From JBBDLF01 sp040879025 (lineage in GTDB: Bacteria > Pseudomonadota > Gammaproteobacteria > Pseudomonadales > Pseudohongiellaceae): a stretch of DNA of 35,889 nucleotides. The notes beneath the pieces were generated by a model. It had not been told where the DNA came from, did not search any database, and saw only the letters and a program-made list of their open reading frames with translations. Positions 25,822 to 35,200 of the stretch are shown piece after piece (position 1 is the stretch's first letter; each line of letters begins with the position of its first letter). A program made the position numbers and the translations under genes. The stretch spans positions 1 through 35,889 of the forward strand of contig JBBDLF010000009.1 of assembly GCA_040879025.1 (NCBI GenBank), in the 5' to 3' direction.

Positions 25822-26541
25822 TCAAACCTGGGAAATCACCGATTCCTGATACCAGGCTTTCACTCTTTCGACATGTGTTTCTTCCTGAGCCAGGCAGGCC
25901 TGAAAACGTTCGCTTATCTCATCCAGGCCCATCTCGTCACACAGCGAGATCAACAGTTCCCACGACGCCTGATCAGTCAGTTCGATGGTAAGAAAAGCCT
26001 CCAGGCATTGTGACAAAGAAGTCCTTGGATCGGTAATAACCTTCATCAGACCGGAGCCGGCCACGCCGCTCACATCAGCATCCGGTGTCTGCGCGGTCGG
26101 ATCGGCCCCGATACTTTCCATACACTCTTTCAAAACCTGAAAATGTTCCGCCTCTTCCATACAGATTTCCCGCAAGCCATCAAGTGGTATCGGGCTTTGA
26201 CTGGCACCATTGAGCGTTTCACATTTGCGGATAAAACTCTGATACAGACGAACACCGCTGCGCTCGTAAGCCAGGCGTTCGCCCAGCTTGTTGATGAGTA
26301 CTTCCGGGTTATGCCCGCCGACTTTTTTCCCGGCAGTCTTCAGGACGCCTTTCAGGGTACCCGGCAGAGGCACGGAACCCACTCCATGAGCCGCTTCGAT
26401 ATACTGCTGTTCCATGGCGGCCATCATCACACTTTCGCTTGGCGGCGGTGACAGTTCCTCAGCATCGCTGATCATCTGCTTGCTGTAAACAGGCGACACG
26501 TCAATTCCGGTGCGGTTTGCACCCATTTTAGCTTCTCGCAT
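25822..26541 (-). CDS. Ferritin-like di-iron protein
   Basis: The 239-residue protein carries the full set of ferritin-like metal ligands at helix spacing: Glu93 (LAYERSGV), Glu130 and His133 (MEEAEHF), Glu187 (LTIELTD), and Glu220 and His223 (AQEETHV). These would hold two irons in a four-helix bundle over about 80-230. The first 75 residues are polar and without a clear domain. No storage-type ferritin or known enzyme subfamily was recognised, so an oxidase, iron-handling or peroxide-protection role is open. AGGAG six bases before ATG supports the start. It follows the larger ferritin-like gene by 90 bases on the same strand, so the two are likely co-transcribed. Confidence 0.8.
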   Translation of the reverse strand: MREAKMGANRTGIDVSPVYSKQMISDAEELSPPPSESVMMAAMEQQYIEAAHGVGSVPLPGTLKGVLKTAGKKVGGHNPEVLINKLGERLAYERSGVRLYQSFIRKCETLNGASQSPIPLDGLREICMEEAEHFQVLKECMESIGADPTAQTPDADVSGVAGSGLMKVITDPRTSLSQCLEAFLTIELTDQASWELLISLCDEMGLDEISERFQACLAQEETHVERVKAWYQESVISQV

Positions 26542-26631
26542 AGGTAGCTCCTGTTCCTGGTCCGATCCCTTGTCAATTTCCCCGGTGCTGGCGATCTCCT
26601 GCGGGTTTGCAGCACCAATTTGCAGTACCTG

Positions 26632-27798
26632 TCAGGCAGCGCGGTCCGTATTGAGTTCGGTACCCGGACGCCAGTGATAGCCTTCAGCGATAGCCTCTGA
26701 AGGTGAACCTTCAGAGTTCACTTGCTTACGATATTCCTGTGACTGATTGCTCTCTTTTGCCTTATCGACAAAGTGGGTACCGGAAGTCCGCAGATCGATT
26801 TCCGCTTTCAATGTTTTTTTCACAAACTCGCGCTGGCTCTCGAAAGCTATCGGGGCAGGCAGCGTTTCCGGAAGAATTTCCGCCGGGTCGCGGCGCTCGT
26901 GTTTTTTGAAGAGCCCGGACACCAGCTGCAGGTGGCCAAGTTCATAATCAAGAAAGCGTTCCCAGATCGCCTTGATACGCGGATTGGTTTCGGATTCCAC
27001 GCAACAGTAGTAGTTATAGACTTCGCTCGCTTCATACAGCAGCCACTTTTCCAGCATCGTTTCATCCGGATCAATGATCGAACCGTACTGTGTCACATGC
27101 TGTTCTTCGATGGATGCGATCTCCGCGTACAACTGGCGAGCGATCGGATCCGAAAACGTCGGGCCAATGTTCATGTAGTAATCGCGTGTCTGGTACTCAC
27201 CTGACATGATTGTCAGCGCGTTCATCTTGGTGATCGGAGCCGCCGTTTTACGATCGTAGTGCTCCCTCAGGTCATCGTGTGGATGACGATGTTCCTCTGC
27301 CGTGGGGCGTCCCGGAACCACGTCGGTATAGGACTGCAGAATATTATTGGCGTCTTTTCCCTCAACCCGGTCAAGCAACGCGGCGTAGCGGTACATATGG
27401 TCAAAATCTTCCAGCAATCCGAAGCGGTAAACCTGGGCCAGGTAATCATCAGGTTCCTGCTGGGCAATGGCCGCTGTCACTTCAATGGCAACCTGTTCAT
27501 AGCCGATTGTGGTTTCGATAGGCGAATGATCTCCCGACAAAAGCCAGTTGATCATGGTCTGCTGATGATGCTCCGAGCGGCGAACCACGGCCAGCGGTTT
27601 GCGCAGCTCTCCGTTCATCTGTGAGCAAAGATGCTTGAAGCGATTGGACTGTTGTTCAATGCCGTTCATCAAAATGATGCGAACACGGGTGAACGCGTCG
27701 TCATCGAGTTTGCTGATGGGCTCCTGTACCAGATCCTTCCATGTGAATTTCTGATTTTCCAGTGGCGTTCCCTGCGTATCAAGTAATTTGATGGCCAT
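26632..27798 (-). CDS. Large protein with ferritin-like helical repeats, function unknown
   Basis: ATG at 27798 has GGAGG five bases upstream and gives 388 residues; the frame extends to 27882 without such a site. Glu/His-rich helices appear in two sets. The first is near 47-57 (GIEQQSNRFKH) and 128-136 (LLEDFDHMY). The second is near 232-240 (ASIEEQHVT), 258-266 (YEASEVYNY) and 291-299 (DYELGHLQL). The E-x-x-H pairs suggest one or two di-iron ferritin-like bundles. The last 70 residues are charged and likely disordered. It lies upstream of the smaller ferritin-like gene and divergent from the FAD-Rieske gene. The biochemical role is not known. Confidence 0.75.
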   Translation of the reverse strand: MAIKLLDTQGTPLENQKFTWKDLVQEPISKLDDDAFTRVRIILMNGIEQQSNRFKHLCSQMNGELRKPLAVVRRSEHHQQTMINWLLSGDHSPIETTIGYEQVAIEVTAAIAQQEPDDYLAQVYRFGLLEDFDHMYRYAALLDRVEGKDANNILQSYTDVVPGRPTAEEHRHPHDDLREHYDRKTAAPITKMNALTIMSGEYQTRDYYMNIGPTFSDPIARQLYAEIASIEEQHVTQYGSIIDPDETMLEKWLLYEASEVYNYYCCVESETNPRIKAIWERFLDYELGHLQLVSGLFKKHERRDPAEILPETLPAPIAFESQREFVKKTLKAEIDLRTSGTHFVDKAKESNQSQEYRKQVNSEGSPSEAIAEGYHWRPGTELNTDRAA

Positions 27799-27831
27799 GA
27801 CAACCTCCGTGTGTGTGACCAGCGCGGTAAG

Positions 27832-27867
27832 TGTCCAGACTACAGACGCCGCAGCGCACTGTCCAGA
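27832..27867. repeat. Direct repeat TGTCCAGA in the divergent promoter region
   Basis: TGTCCAGA occurs at 27832-27839 and 27860-27867, 28 bases apart (nearly three helix turns), between the divergent ferritin-like and FAD-Rieske genes. Such spacing could serve a regulator acting on both sides, but no factor can be named. Confidence 0.3.
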
Positions 27868-27990
27868 AGGTAAAGTCGCCAATTTTCCGGATTAAGGTAA
27901 CGGTGAGGCAAAGCTGGTGTGAATCATGCAGCACCCGGGCACGGTCTTCTTTGTTAGCAACACAGTCCAACCAACACAGCTTATTCAAGG

Positions 27991-29547
27991 ATGAAAACCA
28001 TGACCAATGTATTGATTTATCCCCAGTCTGTCTGGAACGCCAATTCGACTCCGCTTGGTTTTCCGGCCCTGTCCGGTGAACTGGAAGTGGACGTAGTGGT
28101 AATCGGAGCCGGCATCACTGGTGTGACAACCGCCCTTTTGTTAACGCAATGCGGCCAGAAAGTGGCCCTGGTTGAAGCAAATGAAGTGGGCTCGAGCACA
28201 ACCGGACACTCCACGGGTAACCTTTATGCAACGGTGGATTCGCGGCTTTTCTCTGTTAAAGACAAGCATGGTCATGACACACTGCAGGATGTAGTGACAT
28301 CGCGACTGGCGGCTTTGAATTTCATCGAGGCGTGCGTTCAGGACATGAAGATCGACTGCGATTTTCAGCGGGTGCCACTGCACCTGTTTGCCACGGACAA
28401 GGAAAGCGCGAAGGCGGTTTCCAAGGAATACCAGGCTGCTCTCGATGCCGGCCTGCAGGTAAGCAAGGTGCCTCCGGATACCTTTCCTTTCAGGGCCGAG
28501 GCCGTTACCACCCTCCTCGACCAGGCGCAATTTGATCCGTATCGTTATGTCAGGGGCCTCGCGACACAGCTACGTGAGAAGGGTTGTCCCGTGTTTGAAA
28601 ACAGTCCCGTGCTGGAAACCAGTGATGACGACTACTGCACGGTAAAAACCGATGTCGGTACGATCACTGCAAAGCAAATTGTGAAAGCCACACACACCCC
28701 CAAGGGAAGATACGCTGTCCACACGGCCATGATTCCGTGTCGGGAGTTCGCCATGGCCGCGACGTTGAACGGGCCGTTACCGGCACCCGGAATATACTGG
28801 CATGCGGGAGGCGGTGAAGACGGGCACCAATACTCAATCAGACCCTACCGAACAAACGACGGTGACTTTCTTGTCGCTGTTGGAGAACCCCATAAAGTGA
28901 GTCACGGCACTCAGGAGGATTTGCGCAAACTGACCGCCTATATTCACGATCATTTCGATGTCGCGGATGTCAAACACACCTGGGCAGCGCAGAACTACCG
29001 CCCGGCTGACAATCTACCTTATATCGGCATCAGTCCGCTGGACAAACATACATTTATCGCAACGGGTTTTGCGGCCGACGGACTCGTCTACGGCACACTT
29101 GCCGCGATGATTATCAGCGATGGAATCTGTGGACGGGACAATCCCTGCTTCGACACTTACAATCCAAGTCGGTTCACCCCCGCCGCATCGGCGAAAAACA
29201 TACTCAGCGAAAGTCTGTCGGTTTCCAGACACATGCTGCAGGACCACTTGTTTTACGGACAGGTCAAGGCACTGGAAGATATCAAACCGGGCGAAGGAAA
29301 AACCGTGAAAGTCGACAAAGAGAAAGTAGCGGTCTACAGGGATTTTGACGATAGCCTGCATATCGTATCGGCCATTTGTCCTCATATGGGATGCGTACTG
29401 CACTGGAACGATCCGGAGAGAAGCTGGGACTGCCCCTGTCACGGCAGCCGCTTTTCTGTGGACGGACAAGTGGTTGAGGGGCCGGCCAGCAAAAACCTGG
29501 CCACTCCCGTAATTCCGGACCAGGCTGGTGCCCGGCGGCGGGATTAA
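27991..29547 (+). CDS. FAD-dependent oxidoreductase fused to a C-terminal Rieske domain
   Basis: The 518-residue protein starts with a DAO-type FAD domain (VVVIGAGITGVTTALLL near 35-51, then GSSTTGHSTGNLYATVDSR near 66-84, where a flavin-facing site lies). It ends with a Rieske 2Fe-2S domain over about 420-512 that has both ligand pairs (CPHMGC and CPCHGS). Fusions of this kind, such as Bacillus YhfW, are known but of unclear substrate. Electrons would pass from an amine or other CH-NH/CH-OH donor through FAD to the 2Fe-2S cluster and on to an unknown acceptor. The start may be ATG at 27991 or 28000; AAGG fits the second better. It is divergent from the ferritin-like pair and overlaps the convergent MEDS gene by four bases. 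Confidence 0.88.
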   Translation: MKTMTNVLIYPQSVWNANSTPLGFPALSGELEVDVVVIGAGITGVTTALLLTQCGQKVALVEANEVGSSTTGHSTGNLYATVDSRLFSVKDKHGHDTLQDVVTSRLAALNFIEACVQDMKIDCDFQRVPLHLFATDKESAKAVSKEYQAALDAGLQVSKVPPDTFPFRAEAVTTLLDQAQFDPYRYVRGLATQLREKGCPVFENSPVLETSDDDYCTVKTDVGTITAKQIVKATHTPKGRYAVHTAMIPCREFAMAATLNGPLPAPGIYWHAGGGEDGHQYSIRPYRTNDGDFLVAVGEPHKVSHGTQEDLRKLTAYIHDHFDVADVKHTWAAQNYRPADNLPYIGISPLDKHTFIATGFAADGLVYGTLAAMIISDGICGRDNPCFDTYNPSRFTPAASAKNILSESLSVSRHMLQDHLFYGQVKALEDIKPGEGKTVKVDKEKVAVYRDFDDSLHIVSAICPHMGCVLHWNDPERSWDCPCHGSRFSVDGQVVEGPASKNLATPVIPDQAGARRRD

Positions 29548-30350
29548 TGCTCCCTGGCGTTCGCATCGGGAATCAGGCGCGGGAATTCATAATGGTAACG
29601 GGCCCGCGCCAGAACCTTGTCTACCGACGAGGGGATATTGCGTTGCAACCAGAACATGACCCGGTGAGGGGCCGGTAGCCGGTTCCCGTACTCTTCGCGG
29701 CCTATGTTACGGAGTGTGGAAGCCAGCGAATTGCCGAGTACTTCCTGACAAGCCTTGTTGATTGCCTCGAGCAAGTGCCTGTCATCGTCAGACTGTATGA
29801 TATCGGAATGACAGCGCGCGATCTCCTTTAACGGGGTTTCATAGCTGCCGGGATTGAATGCGTGGATTTCGTAACCACAGTAAAGCGAGATTTCATGATG
29901 TACCATCAGTTCATTCCAGTAGTCTTCCACCCTGATCGCAGCCCGTGCATTCCCCTGGCTCCAGAGCAGGTTGACCAACTCACCGTATACCCTGGTCGAA
30001 CCATGGCCTCGAATTTGCACGTCTCTGAGCAGCACCCCAATGGAGGTCATGAACGCTTCGCGATCCGGTAATTCATCCTTCATTATCAGCGGCAGGAACT
30101 CATCCGCGTCCAATAGCGTGAGCAGTTGGGTACAGAGATGTTTTTCAATATCGGAGCCGTCTTGCGCAAGGGCGCGCAATATTGCGTTCAATCGCGATTT
30201 ACCCGCAATGACCATCACGGCATTTCCAGACAGTAGCCCGGTGCGCACGTAGGCCAGGACAGACTCGGTCATGGCACGGGAATCATTATGAAGCTGACAA
30301 AAATGCCTGCTTCGAAGGGAAGATATTGAAATTCCATGATTATGATACAT
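29544..30350 (-). CDS. MEDS (DcmR-type) sensory domain protein
   Basis: The 268-residue soluble protein matches the MEDS domain (methanogen/methylotroph DcmR sensory). It has RHFCQLHNDSRAMTESVLAY near the N-terminus, then VRTGLLSGNAVMVIA. ALAQDGSDIEKHL, RVYGELVNLLWSQGNARAAI and EISLYCGYEIHAFN follow. This domain is seen as an input module beside kinases and regulators; here it has no output domain of its own, but about 80 C-terminal residues (after 185) may act in partner binding. The start has no clear ribosome site but must lie before the HFC motif. It overlaps the end of the FAD-Rieske gene by four bases. It may sense a small ligand or redox state for this locus; this is inference. Confidence 0.82.
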   Translation of the reverse strand: MYHNHGISISSLRSRHFCQLHNDSRAMTESVLAYVRTGLLSGNAVMVIAGKSRLNAILRALAQDGSDIEKHLCTQLLTLLDADEFLPLIMKDELPDREAFMTSIGVLLRDVQIRGHGSTRVYGELVNLLWSQGNARAAIRVEDYWNELMVHHEISLYCGYEIHAFNPGSYETPLKEIARCHSDIIQSDDDRHLLEAINKACQEVLGNSLASTLRNIGREEYGNRLPAPHRVMFWLQRNIPSSVDKVLARARYHYEFPRLIPDANAREH

Positions 30351-30583
30351 CAGTGTTACACATAATTTTATTACTCGGTTTTAGTCGGGCTTAAAATTTT
30401 AAAACCAGCCCCCGCGAAAGCCAGAATACTCCTGAACAACACGCAGTCAACCGGTATATACGCAGAACACCCTATTTTTTCCCGATTTTGACCTCATGAT
30501 TAAAACAACCAGGTAACTTTTGGACTGATTACCCTAATATCGTTCGGATAAACACCTTAGTTCGGTAACGTAATCACCAGCTC

Positions 30584-30599
30584 TGGCACGTAACTTGAA
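30584..30599 (+). promoter_or_regulatory. Sigma-54-like promoter element
   Basis: TGGCACG-TAAC-TTGAA matches the -24 element TGGCACG and its spacing, but the -12 reads TTGAA where TTGCA or TTGCT is expected, so the key GC is lost. It lies 77 bases before the lipoprotein start. The loss of C makes it weak evidence. Confidence 0.35.
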
Positions 30600-30626
30600 T
30601 CTCCTCTCAATTGTAGCCATGAATCC

Positions 30627-30653
30627 TTAACAGCTTATTAACAGCTTGTTAAC
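30627..30653. repeat. Tandem repeat TTAACAGCTT(A/G), two and a half copies
   Basis: TTAACAGCTTA (30627-30637), TTAACAGCTTG (30638-30648) and TTAAC (30649-30653) lie in tandem just before the lipoprotein ribosome site. The 11-base period is one helix turn, so a regulator could bind successive copies on one face. Confidence 0.6.
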
Positions 30654-30675
30654 TATTTCAACGAGGAGACCGCAA

Positions 30676-31194
30676 ATGAAAATATCCATTCTTTTTATTC
30701 CTGCTTTGATTCTATCCGCCTGTGCCGCTTCGCCCGAGTTTTACAGGCCTGCCGAGGGCCCCGGCGCCCTCGGCTATTCCGAGGTGAGACTCACTGAAGA
30801 TCGCTATCGGGTCAGCTTTGTGGGAGACAATACAACCACCAGCACCGCAGTAAAGGACCTGGCGCTTTTACGTGCTGCCGAGTTGACCTTGATGGAAAAT
30901 CGCGACTGGTTCCAGATTGTTACCGAGGAATCAGCGCAGGCATCGCGTAACACGCCACAAACAACGCGGCAGATTGAAGAGGGCCGGCAGGTGATTCGCG
31001 ATTGCGGACCGTTGGGCTGCACCACCACTGTGGCACCATCGTATTCCGGCGTTCAGGTAATCACAACCCGTGATGCTGATCGCTATGCGACTACGGTCGA
31101 AATTGTTATGGGCGAAGGCGAAGTGCAAAACCCGACAACCGTTTACAATGCTGCGGAACTTTACGACAATCTTGAAGACATGTATGGGGCGTGA
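30676..31194 (+). CDS. CC0125/CC1285-type lipoprotein
   Basis: ATG at 30676 follows GAGGAG and gives 172 residues; the longer frame from 30646 would spoil the signal peptide. The lipobox LSAC places the lipid-bearing cysteine near residue 18. The mature part, with GYSEVRLTEDRYRVSFVG and ALLRAAELTLMEN, matches the CC0125/CC1285-type lipoproteins of unknown role. No Asp at +2 is seen (C-A-A-S), so outer-membrane sorting is expected. The gene stands alone between an AT-rich control region and a strong inverted repeat. Confidence 0.83.
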   Translation: MKISILFIPALILSACAASPEFYRPAEGPGALGYSEVRLTEDRYRVSFVGDNTTTSTAVKDLALLRAAELTLMENRDWFQIVTEESAQASRNTPQTTRQIEEGRQVIRDCGPLGCTTTVAPSYSGVQVITTRDADRYATTVEIVMGEGEVQNPTTVYNAAELYDNLEDMYGA

Positions 31195-31217
31195 CCGGGG
31201 GCACACGGTCAATTAAT

Positions 31218-31248
31218 CCGACAGAACAGTGCCTGACTGTTCTGTCGG
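31218..31248. terminator. Perfect 13-bp inverted repeat after the lipoprotein gene
   Basis: CCGACAGAACAGT (31218-31230) and ACTGTTCTGTCGG (31236-31248) pair without mismatch around a 5-base loop. It lies 24 bases after the stop codon. There is no T-run after it, so it could be a factor-aided terminator, an mRNA-protecting hairpin or a binding site. Confidence 0.55.
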
Positions 31249-31372
31249 GTACAAACGACATTTTCTTCGGTATCGGTTCAATCGGGAAGTTCCTTTACAC
31301 TTTTAAGGGTTTTCCTGGTTGAACCTTCAGGAGGGGATGGGCATTATTTGAACGTGTGACCAAACAGGTTGT

Positions 31373-32176
31373 GTGTTCATCAAAACCGAAGAAAACCAGA
31401 ACGCCTGCAGTAAAATGACCGCCGTGGTCATTAGTGATTGTGAGCCACTTGATCTCGCCTTCATCGCACAACTGCGCCGCGCTATCCCGAATATTACAAT
31501 TATACGTACTTTTTACCCTGCGCCTGACGAGGGCACGAAGACTCCTCGCGAAAGTTTTTTTGCGAGGCTGGCGCGCTGGCGATCGAGACGTCTCTCTTCC
31601 CCGGAATCCCGTGGCGTCCTCAAGAAGATTCCTCCCATTTCCCTGGCCGCCGATGTCTTGAACTCGGAGCAAGGGGAAGCGCTGATTAAAAACCTGTCGC
31701 CGGATATTCTCATCGCCTGCAGAACCACAGTGCTCAAGGAATCCGTTTTCGGATCGGTACCCCTTGCTCTTAATATACATTTTGGTCTGGCTCCCCGATA
31801 CCGCGGCAATAATACCTTGTTCTGGGCACTTTACCGGGGAGACACCGAAGGGGTAGCTGTTACCGTTCATCAGCTCAGCCGTGGCATCGACCAGGGAAAT
31901 ATCTATGGCATAGCGCATCCCCGGATTCGGCCCTGGGATTCCGAAGTCGCGCTAGCGAACCAGTTGAGTAGCAGCGCTGTACGGATCGTCGCAAAGCTGG
32001 CGAAAGAACTGCGTGAGCGAAAATGCTTGCCGTCAGGCAGGCCGCAAAAAGAAAAGGGGAGGCTTTATCGTGGCAAAGAGAGAACGGTGGCCAGGGAATT
32101 GGAGTACCTGCTCTACCGTCGATGGCTCTTCTGGAGCCGCCGCTACCAAAAAGAGTCTATAGTGCTTTACTTCTGA
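31373..32176 (+). CDS. Formyltransferase-domain protein, substrate unknown
   Basis: The 267-residue frame (GTG start at 31373; ATG at 31415 is an alternative, neither with a strong ribosome site) holds a formyl_trans_N fold. The three catalytic residues of 10-formyl-THF-dependent formyltransferases are present: Asn134 and His136 in NIHFGLAPRYRG, and Asp173 in GIDQGNIY. The C-terminal domain that methionyl-tRNA formyltransferase uses to hold tRNA is absent; instead there is a short, basic tail. It is therefore not the housekeeping Fmt, and the acceptor is more likely a small amine or sugar. No partner genes are adjacent. It is convergent with dnaE2, 47 bases away. Confidence 0.8.
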   Translation: MFIKTEENQNACSKMTAVVISDCEPLDLAFIAQLRRAIPNITIIRTFYPAPDEGTKTPRESFFARLARWRSRRLSSPESRGVLKKIPPISLAADVLNSEQGEALIKNLSPDILIACRTTVLKESVFGSVPLALNIHFGLAPRYRGNNTLFWALYRGDTEGVAVTVHQLSRGIDQGNIYGIAHPRIRPWDSEVALANQLSSSAVRIVAKLAKELRERKCLPSGRPQKEKGRLYRGKERTVARELEYLLYRRWLFWSRRYQKESIVLYF

Positions 32177-32223
32177 GCTGCTGAATTCGCCGACCTGCCG
32201 CCGGGGAATTGGACGGCATAGCT

Positions 32224-35200
32224 TCAGGTAAAATCCCGCGAGCGCAGTGTCATATTGCCCAACCAATGAGACAGGTCAACCAGCCGACTCGCTATCAGGT
32301 GAATAACTCCTTCGCTTATCTGAACCTTTCCGCTCACACCGATCAATTGCGCCTGGCGCACTACCGGTCTTTGTTTTTCCCCCAGGGCGGGCCAAACCAC
32401 CACGTTCACAACGCCGGTTTCATCTTCCAGTGTCAAAAAGGTAACACCAGATGCAGTGCCTGGTCGTTGCCGGCAGGTAACGATACCGGTGACTTTGGCG
32501 AAACTTTCGTTCGCCAGCGCAACCAGATCAGTGGCGCGACTGACCTTATATTTGTCCAGATGTTCCCGAAATAACGCCAGCGGATGACGCCGCAGGGTAA
32601 ACCCGGTCGACCTGTAATCCGCTGAAACATTCTGCCCCTCGTCGGGCACTGGCAGCAGGGGAGAAAAGTCAGGATCACAGTCAAATTGAGGAAAACCGAG
32701 AGAGTCAGGGTCAGTGTTGAATTTACTCGCTGTCTGCCAGAACGCCTGGTACCGGTTGCCGCTGATCTTTCTCAGGGCATCCGCCGCGGCCAGCGCTTCC
32801 AGATCCTTTTTGTTGATTCCACTGCGCAAAACCAGTTCCTGCACCGAGGCGAAATATCCCTGTTGCCGCTCACGGCTGACAGCCCGGGCTGCTGCTTCCG
32901 ACAAACCCTTTACCTGATTGAAGCCGATACGTAAACCGGGCTGGCCGAGGGCAGCAAGTTTACCCCCCATCGATCCATCCCATTCCACTGAACAGTCATA
33001 GTCACTGCAATTCACATCCACTGGCAACACGGTCACCGCGTGTCGCTGCACATCCTGGATCAGTTGCGCCGGCTGGTAAAATCCCATAGGTTGACTGTTA
33101 AGCAGGGCGCAGCAGAACGCCGCCGGGTGATAAAGCTTCAGCCACGACGACACATAAGCTATCAAGGCAAAACTGGCGGAGTGGGATTCGGGGAAGCCGT
33201 AATCCGCGAATCCTTTTATCTGGTTGAATATCTGCTCGGCAAATGCCGCTTCGTAGCCCCGTTCCGCCATTCCGTTAACCAGTCGTTGCCGGAACGGTTC
33301 CAGGCCACCGCGTTTTTTCCAGGCCGCCATACTGCGCCTCAACCGGTCCGCCTCGCCGCCGCTGAATCCCGCCGCCACGATTGCCAGTTGCATCACCTGT
33401 TCCTGGAAGATGGGCACTCCCAGCGTTCTCTCCAGCACACCGCGAACTTCCTCGCTGGGATAAGTTACCTGCTCTTTGCCGCTACGCCGTGCCAGGTAAG
33501 GATGTACCATATCCCCCTGAATCGGACCGGGGCGAACTATCGCAATCTGAATGACCAGATCATAAAAGCAGCGCGGGCGCAGCCGGGGCAGCATGCTCAT
33601 CTGCGCTCGGGATTCGATCTGGAATATGCCCACTGTGTCCGCCTGGCACATCAGGTCATAAACCTTCGGATCTTCCCGCGGAATTTTCTGAACAGTAAGC
33701 TGGTTGTCAGTTTCCTTGTCCGCATGACTGTTAATCAGATCCAGACACTTGCGCACCGCCGTCAACATCCCCAGGGCCAGCACATCAATTTTTAACAGGC
33801 CCAGAAATTCAAGGTCGTCCTTTTCCCATTGAATCACCGTGCGGTCCGCCATCGCCGCATTTTCAATCGGTACCAGGTGAGACAGCAGTCCCTGACTGAT
33901 GACAAAACCACCCACATGTTGCGACAAATGACGCGGAAAACCGATCAGTGCCTTGCACAAAACCAGCAACCGGTGAATGGCGGGGTCGGCAAAATCAACG
34001 TCCGAGTCGCTTAATTGTTCCTTCAGGTCCGACCCCCACCAGAATATCGATTTTGCCAAACGATCAATCAACTCCTCGTCCAGCCCCAGCGCCTTGCCCA
34101 CATCGCGAACGGCACTGCGCGACTGATAGGTAATCACCGTAGCCGCCAGCGCCGCCCGCCCGCGACCGTATTTATTGTAAATATACTGGATCACTTCCTC
34201 CCGCCGGGCGTTCTCGAAATCCACGTCAATATCCGGCGGCTCGTCGCGCTCCTTCGACAGAAAACGTTCGAACAATACCTGGATCTGATCCGGATTCACC
34301 TCGGTGATTCCCAGGCAATAGCACACCACCGAATTCGCCGCCGATCCGCGCCCCTGGCACAGAATTCCCCGCCCGCGCGCAAACGCGACAAGGTCATGCA
34401 CGGTAAGAAAGTAATGTTCGTACCGCAGTTCCCGAATCAACGTCAGTTCATGCTCAATGATATTCCGCGCCTTCGGCGAAGCTCCCTGTGGCCAGCGCCG
34501 GTGAATTCCCTTTTCGGTCAGTTCCCGTAACCAGCCATGAGGTGTATACCCCTGCGGAACCAGTTCCTCCGGGTATTCGTAGCGCAGTTCATCCAGCGAG
34601 AAAGTACAGTGGCCGGCGATTTCGATCGTGGCCTCGAGCAACTCCGGTGGATACAGCTTCGCCAGCTGTTCCCGCGAGCGCAAATGCCGCTGCCCGTTAC
34701 ATTCCCCCTCGTAGCCCAGCCGATCAAGTCGCCGCCCCAGACGGATTGCGGTAACCGTATCCTGCAACGGTCGCCGCTCCGGCGCATGCATATACACTCC
34801 GCCGGCCGCGCATAAGGGAATGCCGAACCGCCTGCCCAGTTTGCGCAGGCGCTGCAATTTCAAACGGTCATCTCCGCGTAGCAACAGTTCAACCCCAATC
34901 CAGCGTTTCCGCGGAAAGGTTTTGTTAAGCCAGTGGAGTTCGTCGTTAAGAACCTTGCCGGCTTCGTTGACAGAATCGCCGCCTTCGGCGCGGCTGAAAG
35001 CGTGGTGCAGCAATGCGGCGCCGGGGATCCACAGCGCAATACAATCTTCCGGAAGATTGCCTTCCACCATTGTGCGGGTCAGATAGTATTCACCCTTTTT
35101 CGCTTCACGCCGGGCACAGGTGATCAGGTGGCTCAGTTGACCGTAGGCTTTGCGATCGGTTGCCAGCAGGACAAGTTTTGAATCCGAGACAGTACCGTCA

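Larger units (their letters stand above)
30351..30675. other. AT-rich divergent intergenic region with several short motifs
   Basis: This 325-base, clearly AT-rich gap separates the MEDS gene from the lipoprotein gene. It holds a GGGCT...AGCCC inverted repeat (30387-30411) around a TTAAAATTTTAA core, a sigma-54-like element (30584-30599) and an 11-base tandem repeat (30627-30653). No coding frame with a ribosome site is seen in it. Confidence 0.5.

Noticed and set aside
31373..32176. Housekeeping methionyl-tRNA formyltransferase (fmt)
   Set aside because: The C-terminal tRNA-binding domain is missing and there is no neighbouring def or rsmB gene.
23430..32223. The region between imuAB and dnaE2 as a mobile element or genomic island
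   Set aside because: No integrase, transposase, tRNA, flanking direct repeat or clear composition change was seen; rearrangement remains possible.
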